Below are positions 1 to 8,921 of a DNA stretch of 64,000 nucleotides, one piece after another. The translations under genes were made by a program, and so were the position numbers. The notes under the pieces were generated by a model. It had not been told where the DNA came from. It was given only the letters and a program-made list of their open reading frames with translations, and did no database searches. The DNA is from Bacteroides_D sp963546395. GTDB lineage: Bacteria > Bacteroidota > Bacteroidia > Bacteroidales > CAJPTX01. Positions within the stretch are counted from its first letter, which is position 1, and each line of letters starts with the position of its first letter. The stretch is from NCBI GenBank assembly GCA_963546395.1, contig CAUUMS010000001.1, forward strand, positions 62,001 to 126,000, written 5' to 3'.

Positions 1-626
1 AGATGGCCGAGGCAGGTGCCGATGCGCTAGAGGTGAACATCTTCCTCCTGCCCACCGATGCCACACGCCCCGCCGCGGACTACGAGCGGCTCTACGTGGA
101 CACGGTGAAACGGGTGGTGGAGCAGGTGTCGATTCCGGTGTCGGTGAAGCTGGCACGCATGTTCACCAACCCGCTCCACATGATGAGTCAGCTCAGCTAC
201 GTGGGCGCCAAGGGGTGCATCTTGTTCAATCGCTACTACGAGCCCGACATCGATTTGGCCAGCATGAAGCTAGTGCCCGGGGAGATGTTTTCCACCCCGG
301 GAGAGCTGATCCAGACGCTCCGCTGGGTGGCCATGGGAACCTCGCAGATCGAGCCGCTGGACATTGGAGTTTCTACCGGCGTGCACACGGCCCACGAGGC
401 GGCCAAAGCCATTCTGGCGGGTGCTTGCGTAACGCAGGTGTGCACGGCACTCTATCAGCACGGGCCCGCGTACGTGTCGCAGCTCAATGACGAGCTAGAA
501 CGGCTAATCGAGGAGCATGGGTTTAGCAATCTGGCCGCCATGCGAGGACGGATGGATTACGCCCACGCGGGCAACCCGGCCATGTTCGAGCGCAGCCAGT
601 TCATGATCTACTACGCATCCAGGTAG
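1..626 (+). CDS. Dihydroorotate dehydrogenase-like protein (5' end outside window)
   Basis: C-terminal 207 residues of an FMN-dependent TIM-barrel protein of the dihydroorotate dehydrogenase-like family found in Bacteroidetes. Visible barrel-strand motifs are EVNIF, VSVKLARMF, GAKGCILFNRYYEPDID and GVSTGVHTAHEAAKAILAGA; the last is the phosphate/FMN-binding end of the barrel. The family is usually about 330 residues, so roughly a third is missing upstream. True PyrD enzymes oxidise dihydroorotate. Members of this side branch are often annotated without proven activity, and the other pyr genes lie 20 kb away here. The methionine at base 3 is not necessarily the start. Confidence 0.8.
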   Translation, partial: MAEAGADALEVNIFLLPTDATRPAADYERLYVDTVKRVVEQVSIPVSVKLARMFTNPLHMMSQLSYVGAKGCILFNRYYEPDIDLASMKLVPGEMFSTPGELIQTLRWVAMGTSQIEPLDIGVSTGVHTAHEAAKAILAGACVTQVCTALYQHGPAYVSQLNDELERLIEEHGFSNLAAMRGRMDYAHAGNPAMFERSQFMIYYASR

Positions 627-776
627 GGCCCATCGTTCCAGCACGAGCCGTCGCCTAACACTGCATGCATGCGGGGGGAAGACGCTCGTAACGCTTTGGT
701 GCACAAGCCAGTACCCACTGCGCGCAACGGGGGTATTGACGTTCGCCAGACGGAGGAGCACGCCCCCAAACGGGCC

Positions 777-1337
777 TTACTGCTTCGCCTCACGCTCGGC
801 GTTGAGGGCTTGCTGTAGGAGGGTGGACGCGGTGCTGTACATCTCGTCCACAAGGCAGGCGGAGTGCTGCGGCAGCTTATCGTTGCGCAACGCCTTAAGG
901 GCCGCCTGGGCAAGGCGTATCGTCTCCACATTCGCCCACCCGAGGGCCATCTCCAGGGCCGTAATGGCCTCGATGACCACGGGCAAATGGGGGTGTGGCA
1001 GGCAGGCTACCAGCTGCGGGATCAACGGCGCAAAGTTCATCCGATTTTGCCAGGCTACCGACAGCAGGCGGGCCAACCTATCGGGCTGGCTCTCCTGGGA
1101 TATGGCCTCCCCGAGGATGGGCACGAGCTCGGAGTACTTCACGTCCTCAAGCAGCACGAGGGCCCGGCGTAGGGTGTCCTCGTCGGACTCCGGGGAGCGC
1201 ACCAGGTCGATAAGCCCCTGCATCAAAGACGTGTCCTCGAGGCCCCGGATGCTCTCCATGGCCTCATCGCGCTGCTGAGGTGTCCCCTGCGCGAGCGTTA
1301 TGAGAAGCTGCGTGTTGTCGTTACGTTTTGCTTCCAT
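777..1337 (-). CDS. HEAT-repeat-like helical protein
   Basis: A 186-residue, almost entirely helical protein with leucine-rich repeats of about 35-40 residues, for example LLITLAQGTPQQRDEAMESIRG, LVRSPESDEDTLRRALVLLEDV and LVACLPHPHLPVVIEAITALE. This spacing looks like HEAT/armadillo solenoid repeats. There is no signal peptide or membrane segment, so it is probably a cytoplasmic scaffold. The start MEAKRND was chosen because upstream codons run into the promoter region shared with plsY. It is transcribed divergently from plsY across about 125 bp that contain back-to-back -7 boxes. No specific function can be assigned. Confidence 0.65.
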   Translation of the reverse strand: MEAKRNDNTQLLITLAQGTPQQRDEAMESIRGLEDTSLMQGLIDLVRSPESDEDTLRRALVLLEDVKYSELVPILGEAISQESQPDRLARLLSVAWQNRMNFAPLIPQLVACLPHPHLPVVIEAITALEMALGWANVETIRLAQAALKALRNDKLPQHSACLVDEMYSTASTLLQQALNAEREAKQ

Positions 1338-1420
1338 GCGTTGAAACGATCGACGCTTCGCAGCGGCCAGAAACCCGCAATGATCGGGCTCGCATGCCAC
1401 GTATCGCTACGAAACTTTGG

Positions 1421-1439
1421 CAAAAATAGGCTATTTTTG
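1421..1439. promoter_or_regulatory. Back-to-back divergent -7 boxes in a near-palindrome
   Basis: The 19-nt near-palindrome CAAAAATAGGCTATTTTTG contains TATTTTTG on the plus strand (1432-1439, towards plsY) and again on the minus strand (1428-1421, towards the HEAT-repeat gene). Both fit the Bacteroidetes -7 consensus TAnnTTTG. Clear -33 boxes at standard spacing are not seen. Confidence 0.5.
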
Positions 1440-1463
1440 TCAGTCAATCCTAACACGCTCACC

Positions 1464-2123
1464 ATGATTCATGCGCTACTGCTAATTCTCTACGTGGGAA
1501 TGGCCTACCTGCTTGGCAGCATCCCCACTGCGGTGTGGCTAGGGAAGAGGCTCTACCACGTGGATGTGCGTGAGCATGGGAGTCGCAACGCAGGGGCCAC
1601 CAACACGATCCGCGTGCTGGGGATACGGATTGGTCTAGCGGTGCTCGCCATTGACGTAGCCAAAGGCTTTGCCGCCGTGCAGCTGGCGCGGTTGGCTCCG
1701 TGGCTGCTGCCTGGGGATTGGGCTCTGGATCTTCTGCGTATCGGGCTGGGACTGGCTGCATTCTTTGGGCATCTGTTCCCCGTGTTTGCCAAGTTCAAGG
1801 GGGGGAAGGGCGTGGCCACCCTGCTCGGGGTGGTGCTGGCCCTGGAGCCGCTGGCAGCCCTCAGCGCGCTGGGGGTATTTGCGCTGACGCTAACCGTAAC
1901 GCGCTACGTGTCGCTGGGCTCGATGCTGGCAGGGCTCTCGTTCCCGCTGTTTGCCTACTTCGCCTACGGGGAGCGCAGCGTGCCGATGACTGTGTTCAAC
2001 GTCATGCTGGCCCTGCTGCTACTCTACACGCACCGGGCTAACATCAAACGGCTCTCGCAGGGCGAGGAGTCGCGCTTTACCCCCACACGGCACGGCTCAG
2101 CCGGGGGACAGACTAATAGTTGA
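1464..2123 (+). CDS. plsY: Glycerol-3-phosphate acyltransferase PlsY
   Basis: Integral membrane enzyme that transfers the acyl group of acyl-phosphate to sn-glycerol-3-phosphate, making lysophosphatidate for phospholipid synthesis. The 219-residue product has the three PlsY motifs in order: LGSIPTA near residue 17, HGSRNAGATN at about 38-47, and GHLFPVFAKFKGGKGVAT in the middle, between five or more hydrophobic segments. Length and motifs match the family. The start MIHALL lies about 25 nt after a plus-strand -7 box. The 3' end overlaps the 3' end of convergent cdaA by 11 bp. Confidence 0.95.
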   Translation: MIHALLLILYVGMAYLLGSIPTAVWLGKRLYHVDVREHGSRNAGATNTIRVLGIRIGLAVLAIDVAKGFAAVQLARLAPWLLPGDWALDLLRIGLGLAAFFGHLFPVFAKFKGGKGVATLLGVVLALEPLAALSALGVFALTLTVTRYVSLGSMLAGLSFPLFAYFAYGERSVPMTVFNVMLALLLLYTHRANIKRLSQGEESRFTPTRHGSAGGQTNS

Positions 2124-2895
2124 GCCGTTGCGCCAACGCTTTACGGAGGGCCTCGGCATCCAGATCCTCCAGGATATCGCCCGCATCCACGAGGCTCACA
2201 GAGCCCGTCTCCTCCGAGACCACGATTACCAAGGCATCGCTCTCCTCGGTGAGCCCTATGGCTGCCCTGTGGCGTAACCCCAGCCTGGGCGGTATGGAGG
2301 GGCTATTGGACACGGGAAGGATGCACTGGGCAGCGGCAATGCGCTCATGCCGAATGATGGCGGCACCGTCGTGTAGCGGGGAGTTCTTGAAGAAGATGTT
2401 CTCGAGCAATCGGGCCTGCACCGCCGCATCAATGGGCACGCCCGTCTCTAGCACGGCCGAGAGGTCGCTGCGTCGCTCTAGGGCAATGAGTGCCCCCTGC
2501 TTGATGGCTCCCATCTGCTGCGCAGCCACCACGAGCTCGATGAGCACCGACTTGGAGAGGCCAGATCGCCGTGGGGCGAGGAACCGACGCAGGGCTACGG
2601 TGCGATGCAACTTGTACTGCGAGCCCATGTAGAGGAGGAATCGCCGGACCTCTTGCTGGAATACGATGAGCAGGGCGATGATGCCGGCCCCCATCACCTG
2701 GCCGATGATGGTGCTGGTGAGCTCCATGTTGAGTGCCCGCACCACGAGCCACACCACATAGAGCACGCTCACACCTAGGAAGATGGTCATGGCTGCCGTG
2801 CCGCGGATCATGGAGTAGAGGCGGTAGAGCAGGAAGGCCACCAGGAGGATGTCCACCACGTCGATGATGGAGATGGAGATAAGCGCTTGCGACAC
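2113..2895 (-). CDS. cdaA: Diadenylate cyclase CdaA (c-di-AMP synthase)
   Basis: Makes the second messenger c-di-AMP from two ATP. The 260-residue protein has three N-terminal transmembrane helices (about residues 10-90) followed by a DisA_N/DAC domain. The catalytic DGA motif is at 176-178 in SPLHDGAAII, and the RHR motif is at 208-210 in LGLRHRAAIGL. This is the standard CdaA layout. It starts 24 bp after folP, so the two are probably co-transcribed, an arrangement common in Bacteroidales. No CdaR-like (YbbR) partner follows, because plsY is convergent. The end overlaps plsY by 11 bp. Confidence 0.95.
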   Translation of the reverse strand: MSQALISISIIDVVDILLVAFLLYRLYSMIRGTAAMTIFLGVSVLYVVWLVVRALNMELTSTIIGQVMGAGIIALLIVFQQEVRRFLLYMGSQYKLHRTVALRRFLAPRRSGLSKSVLIELVVAAQQMGAIKQGALIALERRSDLSAVLETGVPIDAAVQARLLENIFFKNSPLHDGAAIIRHERIAAAQCILPVSNSPSIPPRLGLRHRAAIGLTEESDALVIVVSEETGSVSLVDAGDILEDLDAEALRKALAQRLNY

Positions 2896-2919
2896 GAGGC
2901 AGAGAGGTTGTGTGACGGT

Positions 2920-3834
2920 TTACCACGCAGGCTGAGCCTGGTAGAGCGCGCATAGCTTCACGGCCTCCACGGCAGGACGCACATCGTGCACTCGCAGGAT
3001 GGAGGCTCCGTTGAGCAGGGCTATCGTGTCAACGGCCTGCGTGGCTGCCAACGCCTGGGTGGCATCGATACCCAAGGGCTTTGTGAGCATGCTTTTACGT
3101 GAGACCCCTACCAGTATGGGCAGGTCGAGCACCTGGAAGACGGGTAAGTTGCGCAGCAGGGCGTAGTTATGCTCTAGCGTTTTGCCAAAGCCGAAGCCAG
3201 GGTCGATGATGAGGTCGGTGACTCCCATCTCACGCAGCGCGCGCACCTTCTGGGTGAAGTAGCGCAGGATGTCGCCCACCACGTCATCGTAGGTGGGGTT
3301 TTGCTGCATGACGGCAGGGGTACCCTGCATGTGCATCATCACGTAGGCCACATTCTGCTCGGCTATCAGCTCATGCATCTGCGGATCCATGTCACCGGCC
3401 GAGATGTCATTCACCATCTCTACCCCGAAGTCGTAGATCATGGCCTCGGCCACGCTGGCTCGGTAGGTGTCGATGGAGATGGGTAGCTGCGGGGCCAGCT
3501 TGCGCACCACGGTGAGTGCCTTGGCCAACTGGCGCATCTCCTGCACCTCGGTGACGGGGGTGCTGCCCGGCCGCGTGGAGCATGCTCCCACGTCGACGAT
3601 GTCGGCCCCCTCCTCCACCAGCTGCTGCACCCTGCGGGCTATGGCGCGCTGCGTGGAGGTGCGGCTGCCAGCATAAAAGCTGTTGTCGGTGATGTTCACG
3701 ATGGCCATCACCAACGGCCTCTCGAGTGAGAGGAGTCGCCCCCCGCAACGCAACGTGCGGGCACCAGGAGACGGCATCTCCACCGCCTGGTCGGAAACCG
3801 GATCTACCGCAGATACAGTGGTGCTCATCAGCAT
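2920..3834 (-). CDS. folP: Dihydropteroate synthase
   Basis: Condenses p-aminobenzoate with dihydropterin pyrophosphate in folate synthesis and is the sulfonamide target. The 304-residue TIM barrel shows the signature motifs MAIVNITDNSFYAGSR (pterin side), DVGACSTRPG, SIDTYRA, NDISAG, DPGFGFGKTLEHN and GVSRKSM, with RVHDV near the C-terminus. The first motif is usually NVTPDSF; here it reads NITDNSF, still within the family pattern. The first 25 residues are a non-conserved extension, and MST two codons downstream is an equally good start. It heads a folP-cdaA unit. A TACCTTTA -7-like box lies about 80 nt upstream. Confidence 0.94.
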   Translation of the reverse strand: MLMSTTVSAVDPVSDQAVEMPSPGARTLRCGGRLLSLERPLVMAIVNITDNSFYAGSRTSTQRAIARRVQQLVEEGADIVDVGACSTRPGSTPVTEVQEMRQLAKALTVVRKLAPQLPISIDTYRASVAEAMIYDFGVEMVNDISAGDMDPQMHELIAEQNVAYVMMHMQGTPAVMQQNPTYDDVVGDILRYFTQKVRALREMGVTDLIIDPGFGFGKTLEHNYALLRNLPVFQVLDLPILVGVSRKSMLTKPLGIDATQALAATQAVDTIALLNGASILRVHDVRPAVEAVKLCALYQAQPAW

Positions 3835-3860
3835 TCGCAGCTAGTGGTGGTGCAACGAGC

Positions 3861-3882
3861 CCTCGCCCAAAGCCGAGGGCGA
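3861..3882 (-). other. Hairpin in the folP leader
   Basis: GCCCTCG (from 3859) and CGAGGGC (to 3880) form a 7-bp stem with an 8-nt loop between the putative folP promoter and the start codon. It has no T-tract, so it is not a terminator. A regulatory role is possible but unproven. Confidence 0.3.
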
Positions 3883-3913
3883 CTGGGGCTTGCCCATCGC
3901 CCCAACAGCCTCG

Positions 3914-3921
3914 TAAAGGTA
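3914..3921 (-). promoter_or_regulatory. Putative folP -7 box
   Basis: On the minus strand this reads TACCTTTA, one base from the TACCTTTG element seen repeatedly in this window, about 80 nt before folP. Confidence 0.4.
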
Positions 3922-4099
3922 ATAATACCGAGTGAGATGTTCTGGCGCACTACCTCTGGGGCATTACCCATGTCCATTAGCACGCCAGGTGTTACCGCTA
4001 GAAGAACGGCGGGGGACTCGCAACGCTGGCCTCAGCGCAGTGCCACACGCCGTTACGCTGAATACTACCGACCTGAGATGAGCGGTGACGAGACGAAAA

Positions 4100-4133
4100 T
4101 AGCGGGAGAATCCCGATTGGGACTCCCCCGCTA
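4100..4133 (-). terminator. Hairpin terminator after the T9SS beta-helix gene
   Basis: Outer stem AGCGGG/CCCGCT and inner stem TCCC/GGGA form one hairpin, followed on the minus strand by ATTTTCG. It lies about 75 nt past the stop codon. Confidence 0.65.
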
Positions 4134-4208
4134 CTTTGTCTATCTAGCTACCCCTCCGTGCCTAAGCCCCTACGGGAGGGCGGAGGGCACTACGCCAGTG
4201 ATGGGTGG

Positions 4209-7200
4209 CTAACGTCGCACGATGCGCAACGCTACCTCACGCCCATCGGCACTGCGGAGCCGCAGGATGTATACCCCGGCGGGCAACGCACCCATGTCGA
4301 GCGTGAAGGATTCGCCTCCAGCTATCCCGCGTATAATCGCCGTGCCGAGCATGTTGTAGAGCTCGTAACGCGTGGTAGGCTGCACGCCATCCACGCTAAG
4401 CTGGCTCTCCACGGGGTTGGGGTAAGCGCGCACGCCAGCCAACGGATGCTCCTCGACAGGGGTGGGATCGGAGGCACCGATCTTGGTGAAGGTGGCACTC
4501 ACGATGACATCACTCGTCACCGTCCACATATCGGCCTCCTTGGTGGCTCCGAACACCTTGAAGTTGTCATCCTTGAGCTCGTAGTCTTTCGCAGGCGCAG
4601 CCTTGATCTGGATCTTCGAGCCCTTCATGAGCTTGTCGCCCTGCGCGAGGGCTTTGCCATCCTGGTCGGTGATTTCAAGCGTACCCTCGCCCTTCTTCTC
4701 CACCTTGGCCAGCGTTACGGTGGGCACCGGCGGCTGGGTCTTCTCTACGAATGTGGCCTTCACGTGCACACTGCCCGTGACTTTCCACATCTCGCCCTCC
4801 TTCTCGGCACCACGTACGCCGAAGTCCTTCAGCTCCCACCCCTCGTTGGGTGTGAGGGTGATTTTGAGCAGCGCACCCATCTCCAGCTCGTCGCCCACGT
4901 GCAACTCCTTGTTCTCTGAGTTCTGCACTTTCACGGTGCCATTCCCCGTCACATCAATTGCTGCGAGCGTTATGCCAGCCGGTACGAACTTCACAGTGAA
5001 CGTGAAGTCATCGGCCGTGGCCCTCCACTTCCCGCTACCCAGCGAGACGGCACCCACTGCGGTTACAGCCTCGGGCTGCGCAGGCGCAAAGCCAGCCGCA
5101 GGCTCGTAGGTCACCTCTATCTCATCGGCGGCCTGCACCTGATCGCCCTTGGCGAGCTCCTTGCCATTCACCTTGGCCACGGCCTTACCTTGACCTTCCA
5201 CCGTGATGCCAGCGAACGTGTACAAATGGCTCGGCTTTTGCAGCACGACGGGAATTCGCAACCACTGGGAGACCCCACGAGCGTAGAGCTTTACCATGAA
5301 CTCCTTGCGATCTTCATTCTGGCCATCCCACCCTTTGACGGTGAACTTGAGATCTTCAAGGCTCACGGTGGCACCATTAGGCCACGTCCAGTCACCTACC
5401 ATCTCAGCATGCAGGGCCTCCTTGGGCAGATCGACGAGGGTAGCGAGATCTACGCTCACCGGATCGGCATTGCTCACGGCCACAGCTGTAGCCAGCTTCT
5501 CGGGCCGTGAGGCCCCAATGTCATCGATGCACACGTAGGATGGGTAGAGCTGCCCGTGGGCATTAGTCCGCGAGCCCTCGATGGTGAACGAGAGGGTCTT
5601 CACCTTGCCGAGCGAGCTGAGGTCGACCCACGCCCAGCGGTCGAGCACGTAGCGGTCTACCACCGGGGTCGCCGCACGGTAGTCACCCAGATAGTACTCC
5701 ACAGACTTACCGTTATCGGCCTTGAGGGTGACCTTCATCCAGTCGCCCTCCTTGATGGGATCGCCCACGAAGCTATCGCCCTTGGTCATGGAGCTGTGGG
5801 CGTAGGCATTGTTGGTAAGCCAGATGCCGGGGATCTCGGCCCCCTCGGGAGCTACCTGTAGGGTGATAGCCGCTGTGCTGGGAGGGAATGACGAGTTGTA
5901 GAGCACGCCCCACGTCTTGGAGCCCTGCGCGCCATGGCCCACAACGGAACGCATGTCATCGTGATAGTCATGGAACTCGGTGCTCGTCTCGCTTGAGTAG
6001 CCAAAGTCGGCCCAGCCCGCAGTCATGGAGCTCCAGTTGGGCAGCGAGAATGAGCCGGTGGCGAACTGGTTGAGCACCTCGTTCTTGTCGCCCTTCCAGT
6101 GCGTATTCTCACCCAGCCCTAGATCCTCGAATGTGCCCACGGCCAGCTTGTCACCAGGCTGCACGGTTACGTGCCCCGACTTAGAGCCGGTGGCATCGGT
6201 CACCTCGAGGGTGTAGGTGGCCCTTTCGGTCGCCGTAATCGTCTGCTCGCTGGCAGTGCCAAGCACCTCGCCCGCGGCGTTCTTCCACTGTAGCGTGTAG
6301 GGACTGCTCACGCCCGAGACGAGTGCGCCGAGCGTAACGTTGCCCCCCACGGCCACGGCGGCTGGCGGAGCCATGTAGATTCGAGGCGTCACGGTGTGCT
6401 GGGCTCCCACGTTGTCAATCTCGGTGGTCGCACCGGCTTCACCCGTCAGCTTAAAGCCTTCCACGGGGCCACGATCGGCGAGCGGAATGTAGACCCAACC
6501 GTTGGCAGGTAGCGTCACCTCGAACTTCGTCGCCGCAGCATTCAGGAGCTCTACCTCCACCTTGGTCTTGGTGGAACGTACGTAGAATCCTGGCAACGCG
6601 ACACGGCTACCATCCTTTAGCTTGGCGGTGGCAGTTGCACCGGTGAGCTTAGCCGACTGGGACTTTTCGCCCAAGGCATCGCCAAAGAATGAGCTAGCTA
6701 CTACCTCAACGCCATCGAAGCTGAATGAGCCATCCTCAAACGGTGATTGCTTGCCGGCATCCAGACCGTTGAATTTAGCTGGGACAACACTGGCGGGCTG
6801 ATCGTGCGTCTTAAATGGGGTGGATAGCATCACGGCCGTGCCACCCTCGGGCTTAATGCGCACGTAGACCACATAGTTAGTGGCGGCCTCAAGCCCTGAG
6901 ACCTCAAACTCTTTGCTGGCACCAGCCTCTAGGGTAAACTTCTGATCTTCCTTGAAATCGGCATCCTGCGGGGCCGCAGCTGATGCTGGAAGCACGAGGT
7001 AATGCACCTCGGACTTTTTGACCACCTGGACGTTCACCCGCGCACCGTTGGCGGACACATTGAGCACATTGACCGATGGGGTGGCCTGCTGCTGCGTCGC
7101 CTCATAGGCACCAATCGTGGGTGTAGCGGAGCGCACCTTGCCCTCGATGTCTTTGGTGACCTCGGCCAATGGCATCGCCTTCTGGAACTTAGCCCCATTC

Positions 7201-8579
7201 TGGAGCTTTAGGTCCCGGTTGACATTCTGGAACTCGGCCTTCTCATTCACCAGGGTTGACTCGTTAGCCACCTGATCCGACATCCACTCCTGCGCTTTGT
7301 AGTGCTTAGCAGGCTGCGCTCCTACATTGCCCACGTATGCAAAGCGGCTTGCAGAGAAGGCACCGTTATTCGTGAACTTGAGGTGAGTCTGGTCAATGGG
7401 CGTTTTCACCTTGTAGAGGGTATAAACATGACCTCTGGCACAGAAATTCTGCAATAGGTTGTTGGTGAATTCCACCCCCTCCATGGCTGTGCCGGATACG
7501 TGGATGCAGTGGGGAGAGACACCGTTGGTCGGGGCCGTGCCATCGATCAGCACCGAGTTATAGCAAACTTTAATCTGGTTAGCTTTCGTTTTGGACTTCG
7601 CCTCAATTGCAATACCCGATGTCTGCACTTTCTCCTTACAGGTGATGTGGATGCTGTTGTTCTCAATGCGCAGCGGTTTGTCCTCCAGGCCATTAGCCTT
7701 GGAACGGATTGCGATGCCCTGGCAGCGGGCCTCGGCATCCATACGGATAACATTCTGCGCAATGAGGCCACCCCCTATGTTGTCCACGGAGATGAAGTGG
7801 AGATCTTTCTGCTCATTGGTCACCTTGGAAAGCGTAGCCTTGTTTTCCACGACCTCAAGGCCATCCACCAGGTCGCCGTAGATGGAGAAGCCCGTCTGAT
7901 CCCTGAAGGTGCACTTGCGAACCTGGTTGCCCTCAGAGACGTGATCTTTGTATCCGCTCGTGAAATGAACGCCACTGTGCCCCCCTTCAAATGTGCAGCC
8001 CTCCACGACGAGATGGTGATTCGCCTCCTCCGAAGGGGCCGAGGCACGGTACGAACAGAGGTTGTACATCTCATCCTTCAGGCCCGGATCCGCGTCCTTA
8101 GAGCTGAAGGTACAGTTGCGAAATGTGTTGTAGTTGCTCTCCCCCCGGATGACCACCAGCGCGTAGGGCCTGGTGAGATTGGTCTTCTCGGTGAAGAAAT
8201 GCAGTCCCTCGAAGGTCACATAGTCGGCACCCGCATTCGTGAGGATGCCGTTTTTCTGCTTTTCCTGCTGGATCACCAGACCGTTGGTGGTGATCTTCAC
8301 CTCCCCAGGGCCACTGGCCTGACGGCGAATGGTGAGGGTGTTTGTGGACGATGTGCCCGCTAGATTGGGGATGGTGATCTTCTCATCGTAGGTGCCATCG
8401 GCAATCTCTACCACCACGGGCTCGCTGATGGAGGCACCCAGGGCCGCAATGGCCTCCTGTATCTTAGCATAATCGCCCGAGGGGCCCACTTTGATAACTC
8501 GCTGCCCCCACGCAGCTAGCCCCATGGCTAGCAGGCCCACCAGCAGCACCACTGTAACTAAAGTCCTTTTCATAGACAC
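4209..8579 (-). CDS. Large T9SS-secreted parallel beta-helix protein
   Basis: A 1456-residue surface or secreted protein. A signal peptide (KRTLVTVVLLVGLLAMGLAAWGQ) is followed by a right-handed parallel beta-helix of about 450 residues (repeated short strands such as YVTFEGLHFF, NTFRNCTF, HLVVEGCTFEGG). Then come an Fn3-like domain (about 500-590), an Ig-like segment, a DUF4465-type jelly-roll (about 815-1020, FEDLG...YVCIDDIG) and three repeats of about 83 residues ending ...VKFVPA, ...VKATFVEK, ...VSATFTK. The last 75 residues (GVRAYPNPVESQLSV...GVYILRLRS...ALRIVRR) are a type A T9SS sorting domain, which directs export and surface anchoring. Beta-helices of this kind often bind or cleave polysaccharide, but no catalytic motif is evident, so adhesin or glycan-binding roles are equally possible. 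It is monocistronic, with its own promoter and terminator. Confidence 0.85.
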   Translation of the reverse strand: MSMKRTLVTVVLLVGLLAMGLAAWGQRVIKVGPSGDYAKIQEAIAALGASISEPVVVEIADGTYDEKITIPNLAGTSSTNTLTIRRQASGPGEVKITTNGLVIQQEKQKNGILTNAGADYVTFEGLHFFTEKTNLTRPYALVVIRGESNYNTFRNCTFSSKDADPGLKDEMYNLCSYRASAPSEEANHHLVVEGCTFEGGHSGVHFTSGYKDHVSEGNQVRKCTFRDQTGFSIYGDLVDGLEVVENKATLSKVTNEQKDLHFISVDNIGGGLIAQNVIRMDAEARCQGIAIRSKANGLEDKPLRIENNSIHITCKEKVQTSGIAIEAKSKTKANQIKVCYNSVLIDGTAPTNGVSPHCIHVSGTAMEGVEFTNNLLQNFCARGHVYTLYKVKTPIDQTHLKFTNNGAFSASRFAYVGNVGAQPAKHYKAQEWMSDQVANESTLVNEKAEFQNVNRDLKLQNGAKFQKAMPLAEVTKDIEGKVRSATPTIGAYEATQQQATPSVNVLNVSANGARVNVQVVKKSEVHYLVLPASAAAPQDADFKEDQKFTLEAGASKEFEVSGLEAATNYVVYVRIKPEGGTAVMLSTPFKTHDQPASVVPAKFNGLDAGKQSPFEDGSFSFDGVEVVASSFFGDALGEKSQSAKLTGATATAKLKDGSRVALPGFYVRSTKTKVEVELLNAAATKFEVTLPANGWVYIPLADRGPVEGFKLTGEAGATTEIDNVGAQHTVTPRIYMAPPAAVAVGGNVTLGALVSGVSSPYTLQWKNAAGEVLGTASEQTITATERATYTLEVTDATGSKSGHVTVQPGDKLAVGTFEDLGLGENTHWKGDKNEVLNQFATGSFSLPNWSSMTAGWADFGYSSETSTEFHDYHDDMRSVVGHGAQGSKTWGVLYNSSFPPSTAAITLQVAPEGAEIPGIWLTNNAYAHSSMTKGDSFVGDPIKEGDWMKVTLKADNGKSVEYYLGDYRAATPVVDRYVLDRWAWVDLSSLGKVKTLSFTIEGSRTNAHGQLYPSYVCIDDIGASRPEKLATAVAVSNADPVSVDLATLVDLPKEALHAEMVGDWTWPNGATVSLEDLKFTVKGWDGQNEDRKEFMVKLYARGVSQWLRIPVVLQKPSHLYTFAGITVEGQGKAVAKVNGKELAKGDQVQAADEIEVTYEPAAGFAPAQPEAVTAVGAVSLGSGKWRATADDFTFTVKFVPAGITLAAIDVTGNGTVKVQNSENKELHVGDELEMGALLKITLTPNEGWELKDFGVRGAEKEGEMWKVTGSVHVKATFVEKTQPPVPTVTLAKVEKKGEGTLEITDQDGKALAQGDKLMKGSKIQIKAAPAKDYELKDDNFKVFGATKEADMWTVTSDVIVSATFTKIGASDPTPVEEHPLAGVRAYPNPVESQLSVDGVQPTTRYELYNMLGTAIIRGIAGGESFTLDMGALPAGVYILRLRSADGREVALRIVRR

Positions 8580-8695
8580 AAACTGTTAATTGCTATTTCA
8601 TTTCCTCCCTGCGCAGCGGACGGCGCACCAGTTAGGGCTCATACTCCACGGGACACGGTGGGCAAGCTACGTGTGACATCGCCCCAAGGCACTGA

Positions 8696-8703
8696 CAAAG
8701 GTA
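8696..8703 (-). promoter_or_regulatory. -7 box of the T9SS beta-helix gene
   Basis: Minus strand TACCTTTG, an exact match to the Bacteroidetes TAnnTTTG -7 element, giving a leader of about 110 nt. Confidence 0.6.
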
Positions 8704-8863
8704 CGCGTTCTGCCAGTAGCACTGGTTCACGTGTGGCACCCACAACGGCCATAGTAAGAGGTTACCACACTGGGCCATGCACGCCATCGCGCAGCCACGG
8801 CTAGCCGGTGAACCAAGGGCACTCATGGCAGGGGTGGTGGCAGAGAGGCTACGTGTAAACCAA

Positions 8864-8898
8864 AGAGGGCCAGCGAGCAATAACTCTACTGGCCCTCT
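8864..8898 (-). terminator. Terminator of the aminotransferase gene
   Basis: AGAGGGCCAG and CTGGCCCTCT form a perfect 10-bp stem with a 15-nt loop, followed on the minus strand by TTGGTTTAC, about 25 nt past the stop codon. Confidence 0.7.
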
Positions 8899-8921
8899 CA
8901 AGGTACTATAGGGTAGGAAGC

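Larger units (their letters stand above)
3835..4208. other. Intergenic region between folP and the T9SS gene
   Basis: Holds the folP leader and promoter at the left and the hairpin terminator of the 4209-8579 gene at the right. In between I see no conserved ORF; an open frame on the plus strand here has no family features and is not called. Confidence 0.6.
8580..8921. other. Intergenic region upstream of the T9SS gene
   Basis: Carries the promoter of the T9SS gene (8696-8703) and the terminator of the downstream-facing aminotransferase gene (8864-8898). An open frame at 8632-9006 on the minus strand overlaps the aminotransferase and shows no protein-like features. Nothing else was seen. Confidence 0.6.

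Noticed and set aside
4049..4061. CACGCCGTTACGC, also found near 15596, as a short repeat
   Set aside because: Only 13 nt, without conserved flanks or structure; probably chance in GC-rich DNA.
7500..8363. 287-codon open frame antisense to the beta-helix protein
   Set aside because: The opposite strand encodes clear signal-peptide and beta-helix sequence; this frame shows no motif.
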